In this document: positions 24,687 to 33,122 of the stretch, one piece after another
Layout of the letters: each line of letters opens with the position of its first letter
Numbering within the stretch: the stretch's first letter is position 1
NCBI GenBank assembly: GCA_913041145.1
Contig: CAJWHE010000020.1
Span: 1 to 33,122, forward strand
Length of the DNA stretch: 33,122 nt
Direction: 5' to 3'
Origin: an uncultured Paracoccaceae bacterium
GTDB lineage: Bacteria; Pseudomonadota; Alphaproteobacteria; Rhodobacterales; Rhodobacteraceae
Translations under genes and position numbers: made by a program
Notes under the pieces: model-generated
Databases searched by the model: none
What the model saw: only the letters and a program-made list of their open reading frames with translations
Told to the model about the DNA's origin: nothing

Positions 24687-25436
24687 ATGGACAAAAAAAA
24701 TATCTTGATAACAGGTGCAAGCTCTGGAATTGGAGCCGCATGTGCACTGCTTGCTGCAGAAAGAGGCTACAACTTAGCAATTCATTATTATTCAAATAGT
24801 GATGGTATAAAGCTTATAGAAAAAAAGTGTAAAGAAATGGACGCTTCAGTTCAGGTGTTACAAGGCGATTTATCAGACCTAAATGATATAAACAGAATAT
24901 TTAGTACATTAGATAATTGTTCGTTCAAAATTGACGCCTTAATAAATAATGCTGGCATTGTAGATAAAACTTCGCGGTTAGATGAGATGAGCTTCGAACG
25001 CTTAAATCGTATGTTTGGAGTTAATCTAATTGGACCCATATTGGTTGCAAAAGAGACTGTTTTAAGAATGTCTAAAAGGTACGGAGGAGCTGGTGGGGCA
25101 ATAGTGAACGTATCTTCCGTAGCAGCCAGACTTGGATCAGGAAATCAATGGGTAGATTACGCTGCCTCAAAGGCGGCTCTGGATATTGTTACCAAAGGCT
25201 TAAGTGATGAGGTGGCTAATGAGGGTATTCGTGTAAATGGTATACGTCCCGGAATAATTGATACAGAGATACATGCTAAGGGTGGAGCTCCAAACAGAGC
25301 AATAGAGTCGGCACCACTAGTCCCAATTAAGCGCGCAGGAACAGCAAAAGAGGTGGCCGAGGCTATTCTTTTTTTACTTTCAGATGAGGCTAGCTATATC
25401 ACTGGTACTAACTTAGATATCTCTGGAGGGAGATAA
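24687..25436 (+). CDS. Short-chain dehydrogenase/reductase (FabG-like)
   Basis: A classical SDR oxidoreductase of 249 residues with NAD(P) binding. The cofactor loop is TGASSGIG and the structural motif is NNAG. The catalytic set is Ser144 (VSSVAARLG), Tyr158 and Lys162 (YAASK). RPGIIDTEIHAKGG is the usual substrate loop and LLSDEASYITGTNLDISGG the C-terminal end. The substrate is unknown. An upstream GTG at 24648 overlapping pepN is in frame. I prefer the ATG at 24687, since AAAGGGGG lies eight bases before it and the core starts there. It lies 35 bases after pepN and is likely in the same transcript. Confidence 0.93.
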   Translation: MDKKNILITGASSGIGAACALLAAERGYNLAIHYYSNSDGIKLIEKKCKEMDASVQVLQGDLSDLNDINRIFSTLDNCSFKIDALINNAGIVDKTSRLDEMSFERLNRMFGVNLIGPILVAKETVLRMSKRYGGAGGAIVNVSSVAARLGSGNQWVDYAASKAALDIVTKGLSDEVANEGIRVNGIRPGIIDTEIHAKGGAPNRAIESAPLVPIKRAGTAKEVAEAILFLLSDEASYITGTNLDISGGR

Positions 25437-25575
25437 TATAAATATTATTTATACTTTTTGAACTCTTAAAATTAATTGCACAAAACCCTTGCGTGTTCTA
25501 AACTAAAAGGCAGATTTAATTTATTACCTCAACTAACAATAATTCATAATTATCTAATAAAAGGAATATCCATAG

Positions 25576-27090
25576 ATGCTTGATTTAACATACGACACCC
25601 CCAAACCTACTACTATTTCTGGGGCAAAGTATGATTGGGAACTTGTAATTGGTTTAGAAGTTCACGCTCAAGTTGCATCTAAGGCAAAATTATTTTCAGG
25701 AGCTTCGACGCTTTTTGGAGCTGAGCCAAATTCGAACGTGGCCTTCGTCGATGCCGGGATGCCTGGAATGCTACCTGTTATTAATGAAGAGTGCATTTCA
25801 CAAGCAGTTAAAACAGGATTAGGTTTAAATGCTCAGATAAATTTGTACTCTGCATTTGACAGGAAAAATTACTTTTATCCAGATTTACCTCAGGGATATC
25901 AAATTAGTCAACTTTATCATCCGATAGTTGGTGAAGGCGAGGTGCTGGTTTATTTAGAACCTGGAAAAGCAAAAGTGGTGCGTATTGAACGCATTCACCT
26001 TGAACAAGACGCAGGTAAATCGATTCATGATATGGACCCCAATACATCATTTGTTGATCTAAACCGCACTGGCGTCGCGCTAATGGAAATTGTTAGTAAA
26101 CCTGACATTCGAAGTGCCGAAGAAGCAACAGCATATATCTCAAAGCTCAGGCAAATTATGCGTTATTTGGGAACCTGCGACGGAAATATGCAAAATGGTA
26201 ATTTGCGTGCTGACGTTAATATATCAGTTTGTAGGCCAGGAGATTATGAGAAATATCAAACATCCCAAGACTTTTCCAATCTTGGAACACGTTGCGAGAT
26301 AAAAAATATGAATTCTCTTAAATTTATTCAGCAAGCAATTGATATTGAAGCACGTAGACAAATTGGAATATTGGAATCAGGAGGAACTATCTCTCAAGAA
26401 ACGAGGTTATATGATCCAGACAAAGGCGAAACTCGACCTATGCGTTCAAAAGAAGAAGCTCATGATTATAGATACTTTCCATGCCCTGATTTACTACCAC
26501 TAAACTTAAAACAAGATTGGGTTGATAATATATCTTCAAACTTAATAGAACTCCCTGACCAAAAACGATTGCGCTTCGCTACTGACTACATGTTAAGTGA
26601 TTATGATGCAGGGGTTTTAACAGCAGACCTAGAGACGAGTAAGTACTTTGAAGCAGTGGCAAAAGGAAGAGATCAGAAACTTTCTGCTAATTGGGTTATT
26701 AACGAACTATTTGGTAGATTAAAAAGGGATACTGACAAAAGTATTACTGATAGCCCAATAACGCATAGTCAACTTGGAGAAATAATTGATTTAATTACCA
26801 GTTCAGAGATATCTGGAAAAATAGCCAAAGATTTATTTGAAATAGTATATACTGAAGGCGGTAGTCCAAGTGAAATTGTTGATAAAAGAGGGATGCGGCA
26901 AGTCTCAAATACCGCAGAAATAGAAAATGCCTTAGATATAATAATTAGAGAAAATCCAAATCAAGTTACAAAAGCGAGAGAAAATCCAAAGCTTGCGGGT
27001 TGGTTTGTCGGACAAGTGATGAAATCAACTGGAGGCAAAGCTAACCCCAAGTTAGTAAATGAGTTAGTTCAAAAAAAGCTGGTGAGTTAA
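25576..27090 (+). CDS. gatB: Aspartyl/glutamyl-tRNA amidotransferase subunit B
   Basis: GatB is the kinase/transamidase core subunit of GatCAB. It converts misacylated Glu-tRNA-Gln and Asp-tRNA-Asn to the correct forms. The 504 residues include the signatures [37 protein letters not shown] and [11 protein letters not shown], then the helical tail and YqeY-like C-terminal domain (about 360-504) that grips the tRNA. Its presence implies that this organism uses the indirect route to Gln-tRNA or Asn-tRNA. gatA and gatC are not in the window. It lies 139 bases after the SDR gene and ends 28 bases from the convergent bolA. Confidence 0.95.
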   Translation: MLDLTYDTPKPTTISGAKYDWELVIGLEVHAQVASKAKLFSGASTLFGAEPNSNVAFVDAGMPGMLPVINEECISQAVKTGLGLNAQINLYSAFDRKNYFYPDLPQGYQISQLYHPIVGEGEVLVYLEPGKAKVVRIERIHLEQDAGKSIHDMDPNTSFVDLNRTGVALMEIVSKPDIRSAEEATAYISKLRQIMRYLGTCDGNMQNGNLRADVNISVCRPGDYEKYQTSQDFSNLGTRCEIKNMNSLKFIQQAIDIEARRQIGILESGGTISQETRLYDPDKGETRPMRSKEEAHDYRYFPCPDLLPLNLKQDWVDNISSNLIELPDQKRLRFATDYMLSDYDAGVLTADLETSKYFEAVAKGRDQKLSANWVINELFGRLKRDTDKSITDSPITHSQLGEIIDLITSSEISGKIAKDLFEIVYTEGGSPSEIVDKRGMRQVSNTAEIENALDIIIRENPNQVTKARENPKLAGWFVGQVMKSTGGKANPKLVNELVQKKLVS

Positions 27091-27118
27091 CAGATTTTTT
27101 AAACAATGTTATTAAAAA

Positions 27119-27376
27119 TTAAATAGTTATTTTTATAGCTAATGCGTGAATTTTTGATATAATATCAGGACCAAGAGCCGAATGAACTAACCTATGCCTC
27201 TCAAGCCTAGTTTTTTTTAAAAAATGAGTGGATGAGATCTCTATATTGAAATGGCTTTCACCACCTTCACGAAAACCAGCATGCCCTCTATGACTGTCAC
27301 TATCATCTACAACAGATAAAAAACTTGGATTAAACTTATCACGAAGTTTTTTTTCAATTAATTTAGTTATTTTCAT
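27119..27376 (-). CDS. BolA-family protein
   Basis: A BolA/IbaG-type protein of 85 residues. DSHRGHAGFREGGESHFNIEI contains the family's conserved histidines, and LERHRLVHSALGPDI is the helix-turn-helix-like part with the RH motif, ending in IHALAIKI. BolA proteins pair with monothiol glutaredoxins to sense or move Fe-S clusters. The context opposite a J-protein and cobST is usual in alphaproteobacteria. The start ATG at 27376 shares a 75-base divergent gap with the J-protein gene. Confidence 0.9.
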   Translation of the reverse strand: MKITKLIEKKLRDKFNPSFLSVVDDSDSHRGHAGFREGGESHFNIEISSTHFLKKTRLERHRLVHSALGPDIISKIHALAIKITI

Positions 27377-27425
27377 CTTTTACCTATCTTTGCTCTTCAA
27401 TTATCTGAAGAAAACACTACACTCT

Positions 27426-27444
27426 CTTTTCCGACTCGGAAAGG
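27426..27444 (+). promoter_or_regulatory. Hairpin enclosing the J-protein ribosome binding site (fourU-like)
   Basis: A perfect inverted repeat is centred on C27435: TTTCCGA (27428-27434) and TCGGAAA (27436-27442). It extends through a T-G pair to C27426-G27444. In RNA the four U at 27427-27430 would pair with GAAA/AAAG, and the CC with GG. The purine strand GGAAAGG (27438-27444) is also the Shine-Dalgarno sequence, 7 bases before the ATG at 27452. The stem would block translation initiation and could open on warming. Alternatively the palindrome is a protein operator in the divergent bolA gap. Confidence 0.5.
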
Positions 27445-27451
27445 TAAGTAA

Positions 27452-28093
27452 ATGGCAAACCAGACAAAATTCGATCCATTCGGCTTTGACATATCAGTTT
27501 CTACCGATAAAAAAAGGAGAGCAAAGGGACGCAGAGGGATGTCGGGTATTGTTGAGACTTCTCAGCGAAATTGTTCCGTTCCCAATTGTTCTGAAGCTGG
27601 CAAGTATAGAGCCCCAAAGTCTCCTGACATTCTCGATGAATTTTATTGGTTTTGCAAAGATCATATACGTGAGTACAATCTAAAGTGGAATTTTTTTGAA
27701 ACCCATACTCAAGAAGAAATGGAACGACAAATGGACTCTGACAGGGTGTGGGAACGTCCAACCGCACCTCTAAAAATGGGAGTAGAGCAACGTGCGTGGT
27801 CACGCCTGGGTGTTGATGATCCTATGGCCGTCCTTGGTGCTAATGCCACTCAAAACCCTGGTAGGAACTCAGGTGATTTAGGTAGAAAATTACCTCCAGC
27901 AGAGAGACAGGCTATTGAAATTTTAAATGGTAAATCGAACATGGGTAAACAACAATTGAGGGTACTATACAAAGGCTTAATCAAAGATCTTCATCCTGAT
28001 ATGAATGGAGGAAATCGTTCAGATGAAGATCAACTCCAAAAAGTAGTATGGGCATGGGATCAAATAAAAGATAGTAGGCGTTTTTCTGATTAA
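27452..28093 (+). CDS. J-domain protein with N-terminal CxxxxC...CxxH zinc-like motif
   Basis: A J-domain co-chaperone of 213 residues that would stimulate DnaK ATPase. Unlike DnaJ, the J-domain is at the C-terminus (about 150-213). The HPD triad is at His181, in LIKDLHPDMNGG followed by a helix with VVWAWDQIKD. The N-terminal part has Cys41, Cys46 (CSVPNC), Cys68 and His71 (WFCKDH), spaced like a zinc site. RAPKSP and LKWNFFE are conserved around it. The linker is low-complexity. The ATG has GGAAAGG buried in a hairpin at 27426-27444. It is divergent from bolA and upstream of cobS-cobT, so it may help assemble that complex. That link is inference. Confidence 0.87.
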   Translation: MANQTKFDPFGFDISVSTDKKRRAKGRRGMSGIVETSQRNCSVPNCSEAGKYRAPKSPDILDEFYWFCKDHIREYNLKWNFFETHTQEEMERQMDSDRVWERPTAPLKMGVEQRAWSRLGVDDPMAVLGANATQNPGRNSGDLGRKLPPAERQAIEILNGKSNMGKQQLRVLYKGLIKDLHPDMNGGNRSDEDQLQKVVWAWDQIKDSRRFSD

Positions 28094-28113
28094 TTAAAAT
28101 ATTGTCCTGTAGT

Positions 28114-28140
28114 AGTAATATCTTGGAAAGTATTACTTTT
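28114..28140 (+). terminator. Probable terminator after the J-domain gene
   Basis: The stem AGTAATA-CTT / AAG-TATTACT (28114-28124 and 28128-28137) has a one-base bulge and a GGA loop, followed by TTT at 28138-28140. It sits 20 bases after the J-protein stop and about 140 bases before cobS. The T-run is short, so termination may be partial. Confidence 0.45.
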
Positions 28141-28280
28141 AAATATTAATATAATAAAAAAGGCTCCTAAAGGAAAAATGTCATAAGTTATTATTTAAAT
28201 TATTAAGCTTACTCTTGCCCTTACCTTTAATTTATTGCATTTCAGAGGAAAACTCCATTTTTCATGATAAAGGAAAAAAA

Positions 28281-29267
28281 ATGGCCGACGGAAGTATTGA
28301 TTTAAATTCAAAACCTACAAAAGAAATTGACGTAAGCAAAGTCTTTGGGTTTGAGAGTAACATGAAAGTTACTGCATTCTCTGAAAGATCAGAACGCGTG
28401 CCTGATATCGATTCAACTTATAAGTTTGATCCAGATACTACCTCTGCTATTTTAGCTGGCTTCATTCATAATCGCAGGGTTATGATCCAAGGGTATCATG
28501 GAACAGGAAAATCTACCCACATCGAACAAGTGGCCGCGAGATTAAACTGGTCATGTGTGCGAGTAAATCTAGATAGTCACATCAGTCGTATCGACTTAAT
28601 TGGAAAAGATGCAATCAAACTCAAGGAAGGTGTACAGGTAACTGAATTCCAAGAGGGTATACTACCGTGGGCTCTTCGCAACCCTACGGCTATAGTTTTT
28701 GATGAGTATGATGCAGGCAGACCTGATGTTATGTTTGTTATTCAAAGGGTTCTTGAAACTGATGGAAAATTAACTCTACTAGATCAAAATAAAGTTATTA
28801 GCCCCCATAAATATTTTAGACTTTTCTCAACTGCAAACACTGTTGGCCTTGGTGATACAACCGGACTTTATCACGGCACACAACAAATAAACCAAGGCCA
28901 AATGGATCGTTGGTCGTTAGTAGCAACTCTGAATTATCTCGGGCACGATGTTGAGTGTCAGATTGTTATATCCAAAGCAGCAAACTATGATAATCCAAAA
29001 GGACAGAAAATAATTTCACAGATGGTTACTGTTGCTGATTTAACTAGAACAGCTTTCATGAATGGTGACCTCTCCACAGTAATGTCACCAAGAACAGTGA
29101 TTGCTTGGGCACATAATGCAACAATTTTTGGTGATGTGGGTTACGCTTTTAGAACATCATTTCTTAATAAATGTGATGAACTTGAACGCGAAACAGTTGC
29201 TGAGTTTTATCAGAGATGTTTTGATGAGGAACTGCCAGAAAGCGCAGCTTCTGTGAGTCTTGGTTAA
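28281..29267 (+). CDS. cobS: Cobaltochelatase subunit CobS (AAA+ ATPase)
   Basis: CobS is the AAA+ motor of the aerobic cobaltochelatase CobNST, which inserts cobalt into hydrogenobyrinate diamide. It has 328 residues. Walker A is GYHGTGKST (71-79), Walker B is IVFDEYD with Asp141-Glu142, sensor 1 is FSTANTVG (about 192-199), and [14 protein letters not shown] is the lid region. I chose the ATG at 28281 over one at 28215. AAAGGA precedes it, and the extra 22 residues upstream are atypical. cobT overlaps its end by eight bases. No cobN or other cobalamin genes appear in the window. Confidence 0.92.
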   Translation: MADGSIDLNSKPTKEIDVSKVFGFESNMKVTAFSERSERVPDIDSTYKFDPDTTSAILAGFIHNRRVMIQGYHGTGKSTHIEQVAARLNWSCVRVNLDSHISRIDLIGKDAIKLKEGVQVTEFQEGILPWALRNPTAIVFDEYDAGRPDVMFVIQRVLETDGKLTLLDQNKVISPHKYFRLFSTANTVGLGDTTGLYHGTQQINQGQMDRWSLVATLNYLGHDVECQIVISKAANYDNPKGQKIISQMVTVADLTRTAFMNGDLSTVMSPRTVIAWAHNATIFGDVGYAFRTSFLNKCDELERETVAEFYQRCFDEELPESAASVSLG

Positions 29268-31119
29268 TACTCCCGACAAAAGAAATCCTGCTGACCCATT
29301 CAAAAAAGCTCTTGCAGAAGCAACAAAGACTTTGGCCAATGACTCAGAGCTTGGTGTCTCATTCTCTGTTGACCAGTCGGGCATGGTTAATGACCAAATT
29401 CGTCTCCCTCAAGTATCGCGAAAACTTACTAGAGATGAAGTATTGTTAGCCCGTGGTACGGCCGACTCTTTCGCCTTGAGACGGCGTTTTCATAATTCAT
29501 CTACTGGTTCTAGGTATGAACCCGAGGGAACCATGGCTAAAGAACTATATGAATCCATGGAAAATGCTAGATGCGAAGCTATTGGTGTTAAATCAATGCC
29601 AGGGACAGCTGGTAATATAGATGTTAAAATTGAAAATGAAGCTAGATCAAAAGGCTATGAAAACATAAAAGAAGCTTCTCAGGTCCCCTTACCTGTAGCC
29701 GCAGGTTACCTTATTAGGCACTTGGCAACTGGACGTGAATTGCCAGAGGCAGCAAACAATATCATGACACTCTGGAAAGACTTCATTGAAACGTCTGCTG
29801 GAAACACTCTAGGAGATCTAGAGAATGTCCTAGATGATCAAAAAAAGTTTGCAAAATTTACTCGAAAAATAATTCAAGATTTAGGGTACGGAGACCAGCT
29901 CGGTAACGATCCAGATGATTCTGAAAATCAAGACGATCAAAGTGACAATGACGCAGAATCGGAGCAAGAGAATCAAGACGATGATAATGAAGAAAACCAA
30001 GAAGGTTCAGAGGATAGTGATGCTAGTAGTGAGCAACTTCAGGAAGATGAAGAGGATTCTAGTCAGGGTTCTGCAAGCCAAGAAGATATGGCTGAATCAG
30101 ACTCTGACGACGACACAGAACTACCAGAGGGAGAGGCACCAACCGAACCCCCAGCAAGTCGACCACATTCAGCAGCTGACCCTAATTATACAGTCTACTC
30201 TACAAATTTTGATGAAGAAATCAAAGCAGAGGATCTAGCCGATACGATAGAACTTGAAAGATTAAGGGCATACTTAGACCAGCAACTAGAACCTCTAAAG
30301 GGTGCGGTATCCCGACTTGCGAATAAACTCCAACGAAGGTTGCAAGCTCAACAAAACCGGAGTTGGGAGTTTGATCTTGAAGAAGGCATACTGGATGCTG
30401 GTAGGTTAGCACGTGTTGTCTCCAATCCAACCACTCCATTATCATTTAAGGTGGAAAAAGATACTGAATTTAAAGATACCTGCGTAACTTTATTATTGGA
30501 CAATTCTGGCTCCATGCGTGGTCGTCCAATATCAATTGCTGCAATATGCGCCGATATTTTAGCAAGAACTCTAGAACGCTGCCAAGTAAAAACTGAAATT
30601 CTAGGATTTACTACAAGAGCTTGGAAAGGTGGTCAATCAAGAGAAACCTGGTTAGAACATGGAAGAAGTCCTCAACCTGGTCGTCTAAATGACTTAAGGC
30701 ATATTATTTATAAGTCAGCTGATGCGCCATGGCGAAGAGCTAGACCTAATTTAGGCTTAATGATGAAAGAAGGTCTTCTAAAAGAAAATATCGATGGCGA
30801 AGCTCTTGAGTGGGCTCATCTTAGATTAAAAAATAGACCAGAAGCCAGAAAAATTCTTATGGTTATTAGTGATGGAGCACCTGTCGACGATTCCACGCTA
30901 TCCGTTAATTCCTCAAATTACCTCGAGAAACACTTGCGCGATGTTATAGAAATGATTGAGAAAAGTCGTATCACAGAACTGATCGCTGTTGGTATAGGGC
31001 ATGATGTGACTAGATATTATAGAAGAGCCGTGACTATAACTGATGTCGAACAGTTGGCCGGCGCAATGACAGAGCAGTTGGCCAGCCTCTTTGATAAAAA
31101 AATCAAGTCAAAAAGGTAA
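29260..31119 (+). CDS. cobT: Cobaltochelatase subunit CobT (VWA domain)
   Basis: CobT is the VWA partner of CobS. It has 619 residues. The N-terminal helical part includes [17 protein letters not shown]. An acidic, low-complexity linker (about 217-291) rich in D, E, S, Q and N follows, with dozens of acidic residues. The VWA domain carries the metal-ion site DNSGSM (Asp414, Ser416, Ser418), a canonical DxSxS, plus [13 protein letters not shown] and [16 protein letters not shown]. The start is TTG at 29260, overlapping the cobS stop by eight bases. No ATG or GTG lies near, so this start is assumed. The overlap implies tight coupling with CobS. Confidence 0.92.
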   Translation: MVNTPDKRNPADPFKKALAEATKTLANDSELGVSFSVDQSGMVNDQIRLPQVSRKLTRDEVLLARGTADSFALRRRFHNSSTGSRYEPEGTMAKELYESMENARCEAIGVKSMPGTAGNIDVKIENEARSKGYENIKEASQVPLPVAAGYLIRHLATGRELPEAANNIMTLWKDFIETSAGNTLGDLENVLDDQKKFAKFTRKIIQDLGYGDQLGNDPDDSENQDDQSDNDAESEQENQDDDNEENQEGSEDSDASSEQLQEDEEDSSQGSASQEDMAESDSDDDTELPEGEAPTEPPASRPHSAADPNYTVYSTNFDEEIKAEDLADTIELERLRAYLDQQLEPLKGAVSRLANKLQRRLQAQQNRSWEFDLEEGILDAGRLARVVSNPTTPLSFKVEKDTEFKDTCVTLLLDNSGSMRGRPISIAAICADILARTLERCQVKTEILGFTTRAWKGGQSRETWLEHGRSPQPGRLNDLRHIIYKSADAPWRRARPNLGLMMKEGLLKENIDGEALEWAHLRLKNRPEARKILMVISDGAPVDDSTLSVNSSNYLEKHLRDVIEMIEKSRITELIAVGIGHDVTRYYRRAVTITDVEQLAGAMTEQLASLFDKKIKSKR

Positions 31120-31122
31120 CAA

Positions 31123-32910
31123 ATGAAAGATAAGATATTTCAGACTTTTGACACACCTGAAAGGCAAGAGAACCCCTCACATCTTTTGAAGAATCTCCGC
31201 CGGGAGTTAAAGGTCAATAAGCTAGACGGATACATAATTCCTAGAACTGACTTTTTTCAGGGGGAATATGTAGCACCATCTGACGAACGATTGAAATTTT
31301 TTACCGGCTTTACTGGGTCAGCAGGATTTTGTTGCGTTCTTCAAGAAAAAGCAGGTATTTTTGTTGATGGGCGGTATCGATTACAAGTGAAGCAAGAAGT
31401 CTCTAAAGATTATGAAATTATACACTGGCCGGAAGTTAATTTATGGGATTGGTTAAATAAAAATGTCCCTAACGGTACTGTAGGCTATGATCCTAACTTA
31501 CATACTATTAAAGAAATAGATGAGCTTAGGGCCAAGATCACCTCAACATCCATAAAACTCACTCAAACAGAAAACCTGATAGACTTAATATGGGATAACA
31601 GGCCAGGTTCTTCACTTGGCAAAGTAACAGAGCACAAATTGAGCTTTTCAGGCGAAACAAGTGAAAGCAAGTGTGCTAAAATTTGTCATAAATTAAGAGA
31701 ATCTGACCAAAAATTCTGTGTATTAACAGACCCAGAAAGTATCTCCTGGCTACTGAACTTAAGAGGACAAGACGTACCAAGGACTCCAGTAGTTCAAGCT
31801 TGCGCCATCATATCGGATGATGGTCGAGTAGATTTATTTATACAACCGGAAAAAACTAACGGCCTTTCAAAAAAAAATCTTAGTCATGTATATGAGTTTC
31901 CATTTTCCGAATTTAAAAACCACTTAAGAACTCTGAAAGGGAAAACTCGGATAGATTATCAAAAAACACCCATAGCAGTGAAAGAATCTATTGATGAGTA
32001 TGTTTTTGGTAATGACCCATGCGTTTTACCTAAAGCAAAAAAAAATAAAGTTGAAATACGGGGGACAAAAAAAGCACATGTAAGGGATGCTGCAGCAGTG
32101 ACCGAGTTTCTTTTTTGGGTTAGCAAACAGAAACATGGTACGTTCACTGAAATAGACGCAGTTACTAAATTAGAGCGACTTCGGCGGAACCTACCAAACT
32201 TTCGTGACATTAGTTTCGACACAATTTCTGGTTCAGGTCCGAATGGAGCACTCCCACACTACCGCGTAACTCATAAAACTAACAGGGTTGTTAAAAATGG
32301 AGAGATTTTATTAGTTGATTCTGGTGCTCAGTTTCTTGATGGAACGACAGACATAACAAGATCTATTTCAATTGGAAGCCCTACAAATGAACAAAAAAAA
32401 TTCTATACATTAGTTTTGAAGGGTATGATTGCTATTAGCAAAGTTAGATTCCCTCGTGGGTTGGCTGGGAGAGACATTGATTCTTTAGCTAGAGTTCCCT
32501 TGTGGGAAATAGGTCATGACTATGATCATGGGACAGGGCATGGAGTGGGTGTATATCTGAGTGTACACGAAGGTCCCCAACGAATTAGTAGAGCTAGCAA
32601 TATTATTTTAGAGGAAGGTATGATCTTATCAAATGAGCCAGGATTCTATAAGGAAGGGAGTTTTGGGTTTCGTATAGAGAACCTACTAATTGTAAAAAAA
32701 GCAAAAAAATTAAAAACTTTTTCAAACAGAGATATGTTAGAGTTTGAGACTATTAGTTTTGCTCCGTTGGATCGAAAATTAATTATCAAAGATATTTTAA
32801 CTAAAGCAGAAATTGATTGGATCAATCAGTATAACAAATCAATTCTATCTAAAGTAGTCGTTTCAAAAGAATGTGAACCCTGGTTGAAAAAAGAAACAAG
32901 TCGAATATAA
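31123..32910 (+). CDS. Xaa-Pro aminopeptidase (M24B, aminopeptidase P-like)
   Basis: A two-metal M24 aminopeptidase of 595 residues, the long form that removes an N-terminal residue before proline in the cytosol. The N-terminal creatinase-like domains include DGYIIPRTDFFQGEYVAP and FTGSAGFCCVL. The pita-bread domain carries the metal ligands Asp399 (LVDSGAQ), Asp410 (DITRS), His473 (GTGHGVGVYLSVHEGP), Glu505 (SNEPGFY) and Glu519 (RIENLL). The C-terminus of about 60 residues has the long-form tail. It begins 3 bases after the cobT stop with AAAAGGTAAC upstream, so it probably shares the cobST transcript. Confidence 0.94.
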   Translation: MKDKIFQTFDTPERQENPSHLLKNLRRELKVNKLDGYIIPRTDFFQGEYVAPSDERLKFFTGFTGSAGFCCVLQEKAGIFVDGRYRLQVKQEVSKDYEIIHWPEVNLWDWLNKNVPNGTVGYDPNLHTIKEIDELRAKITSTSIKLTQTENLIDLIWDNRPGSSLGKVTEHKLSFSGETSESKCAKICHKLRESDQKFCVLTDPESISWLLNLRGQDVPRTPVVQACAIISDDGRVDLFIQPEKTNGLSKKNLSHVYEFPFSEFKNHLRTLKGKTRIDYQKTPIAVKESIDEYVFGNDPCVLPKAKKNKVEIRGTKKAHVRDAAAVTEFLFWVSKQKHGTFTEIDAVTKLERLRRNLPNFRDISFDTISGSGPNGALPHYRVTHKTNRVVKNGEILLVDSGAQFLDGTTDITRSISIGSPTNEQKKFYTLVLKGMIAISKVRFPRGLAGRDIDSLARVPLWEIGHDYDHGTGHGVGVYLSVHEGPQRISRASNIILEEGMILSNEPGFYKEGSFGFRIENLLIVKKAKKLKTFSNRDMLEFETISFAPLDRKLIIKDILTKAEIDWINQYNKSILSKVVVSKECEPWLKKETSRI

Positions 32911-32926
32911 AAGTATTCTAAAGGTC

Positions 32927-33122
32927 TTATGAATGCTCTTCTTTAACTCTAGATACTAGCTCAACATTATATTTTTTAAGTGCATCTGTTTGATAAAGGA
33001 CACCCAAAAGGGATGGTAAATCTTTTGATGGGTGCACTTCAACTATTGGAATAAACGATGTGTCTGCATTTTCAAAAATAGGCATTGCATCCTCTAAAGT
33101 ATCATCTGGACTGAGGTAAATT
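32927..33122 (-). CDS. CBS-domain protein, C-terminal end only (possibly ClC-type chloride channel)
   Basis: Only the last 64 residues lie in the window. The stop is at 32927-32929 on the minus strand and the 5' part lies beyond 33122. The visible sequence is the second half of a CBS motif: YLSPDDTLEDAMPIF, SFIPIVEV, then LLGVLYQTDALKKYNVELV. CBS domains bind adenine nucleotides and regulate transporters and enzymes. The end, with GVLYQTDALKKYN soon before the C-terminus, resembles alphaproteobacterial ClC-type chloride channels, but other CBS proteins end similarly. I therefore give the family with moderate confidence and leave the function open. Confidence 0.62.
   Translation of the reverse strand, partial: IYLSPDDTLEDAMPIFENADTSFIPIVEVHPSKDLPSLLGVLYQTDALKKYNVELVSRVKEEHS

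Noticed and set aside
25476-25504. Promoter for gatB from TTGCAC-N17-TAAACT
   Set aside because: The spacing is right but only three and four consensus bases match, below what I would report in AT-rich DNA.
29915-30238. Plus-strand open frame within the cobT acidic linker
   Set aside because: It is a frame-shifted reading of a repetitive acidic region, lysine-rich by default, with no start signal.
1-33122. CRISPR array, insertion sequence, prophage or restriction-type defence locus
   Set aside because: No regular repeats, transposase, integrase, Cas or known defence domains were seen on either strand.

Overview
This is a chromosomal stretch of an AT-rich alphaproteobacterium. The evidence is gene content and order. 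The bamE / DUF177-rpmF-plsX-fabH-ihfA-merR-tRNA-Pro block, the dgt-argS-SPOR-nagZ-scpA-scpB block and the bolA / J-protein-cobS-cobT block are all arrangements known from Alphaproteobacteria. The single-cysteine DksA and the double-length dCTP deaminase also point there. Rhodobacterales or a nearby marine lineage is my best guess from memory, not from a search. I see no insertion sequence, prophage, CRISPR array or integrase, and gene density is very high, with no gap near 300 bases.

Layout. 1-4430: outer-membrane assembly lipoprotein BamE (partial), then a rightward run of DUF177, L32, PlsX, FabH, IHF-alpha and a MerR-like regulator, which joins ribosome biogenesis to phospholipid and fatty-acid initiation. 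4488-6480: tRNA-Pro(GGG), a HAD phosphatase and a tandem-domain dCTP deaminase. 6526-12946: a leftward run of dgt, argS, a SPOR-domain protein, nagZ, scpA and scpB (dNTP control, translation, cell envelope, chromosome segregation). 13022-14981: a rightward A-type Fe-S carrier, a Rossmann-like protein of unknown function and exonuclease III. 14978-16045: leftward DksA and a LysE-type exporter. 16213-19269: a MoxR-type AAA+ ATPase, an unlisted 55-residue two-helix membrane protein, a VWA protein and an M48 peptidase. 19273-21914: a leftward run of a GlcG/HbpS protein, a class I amidotransferase-type hydrolase, an HpcH/HpaI aldolase and an orphan PIN protein. 22111-27090: aminopeptidase N, an SDR oxidoreductase and GatB. 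27119-31119: BolA (leftward), then a zinc-finger J-protein, CobS and CobT. 31123-33122: aminopeptidase P and the C-terminal end of a CBS-domain protein.

Most genes are housekeeping. The parts most worth a second look are: a hairpin that buries the ribosome binding site of the J-domain chaperone gene (a fourU-like RNA thermometer candidate); two independent AAA+/VWA machines within 15 kb, one carrying the small membrane protein; the asymmetric two-domain dCTP deaminase; and the Rossmann-like gene between the Fe-S carrier and xthA, whose start codon is unclear. I found no clear evidence of an entirely new multi-gene system.
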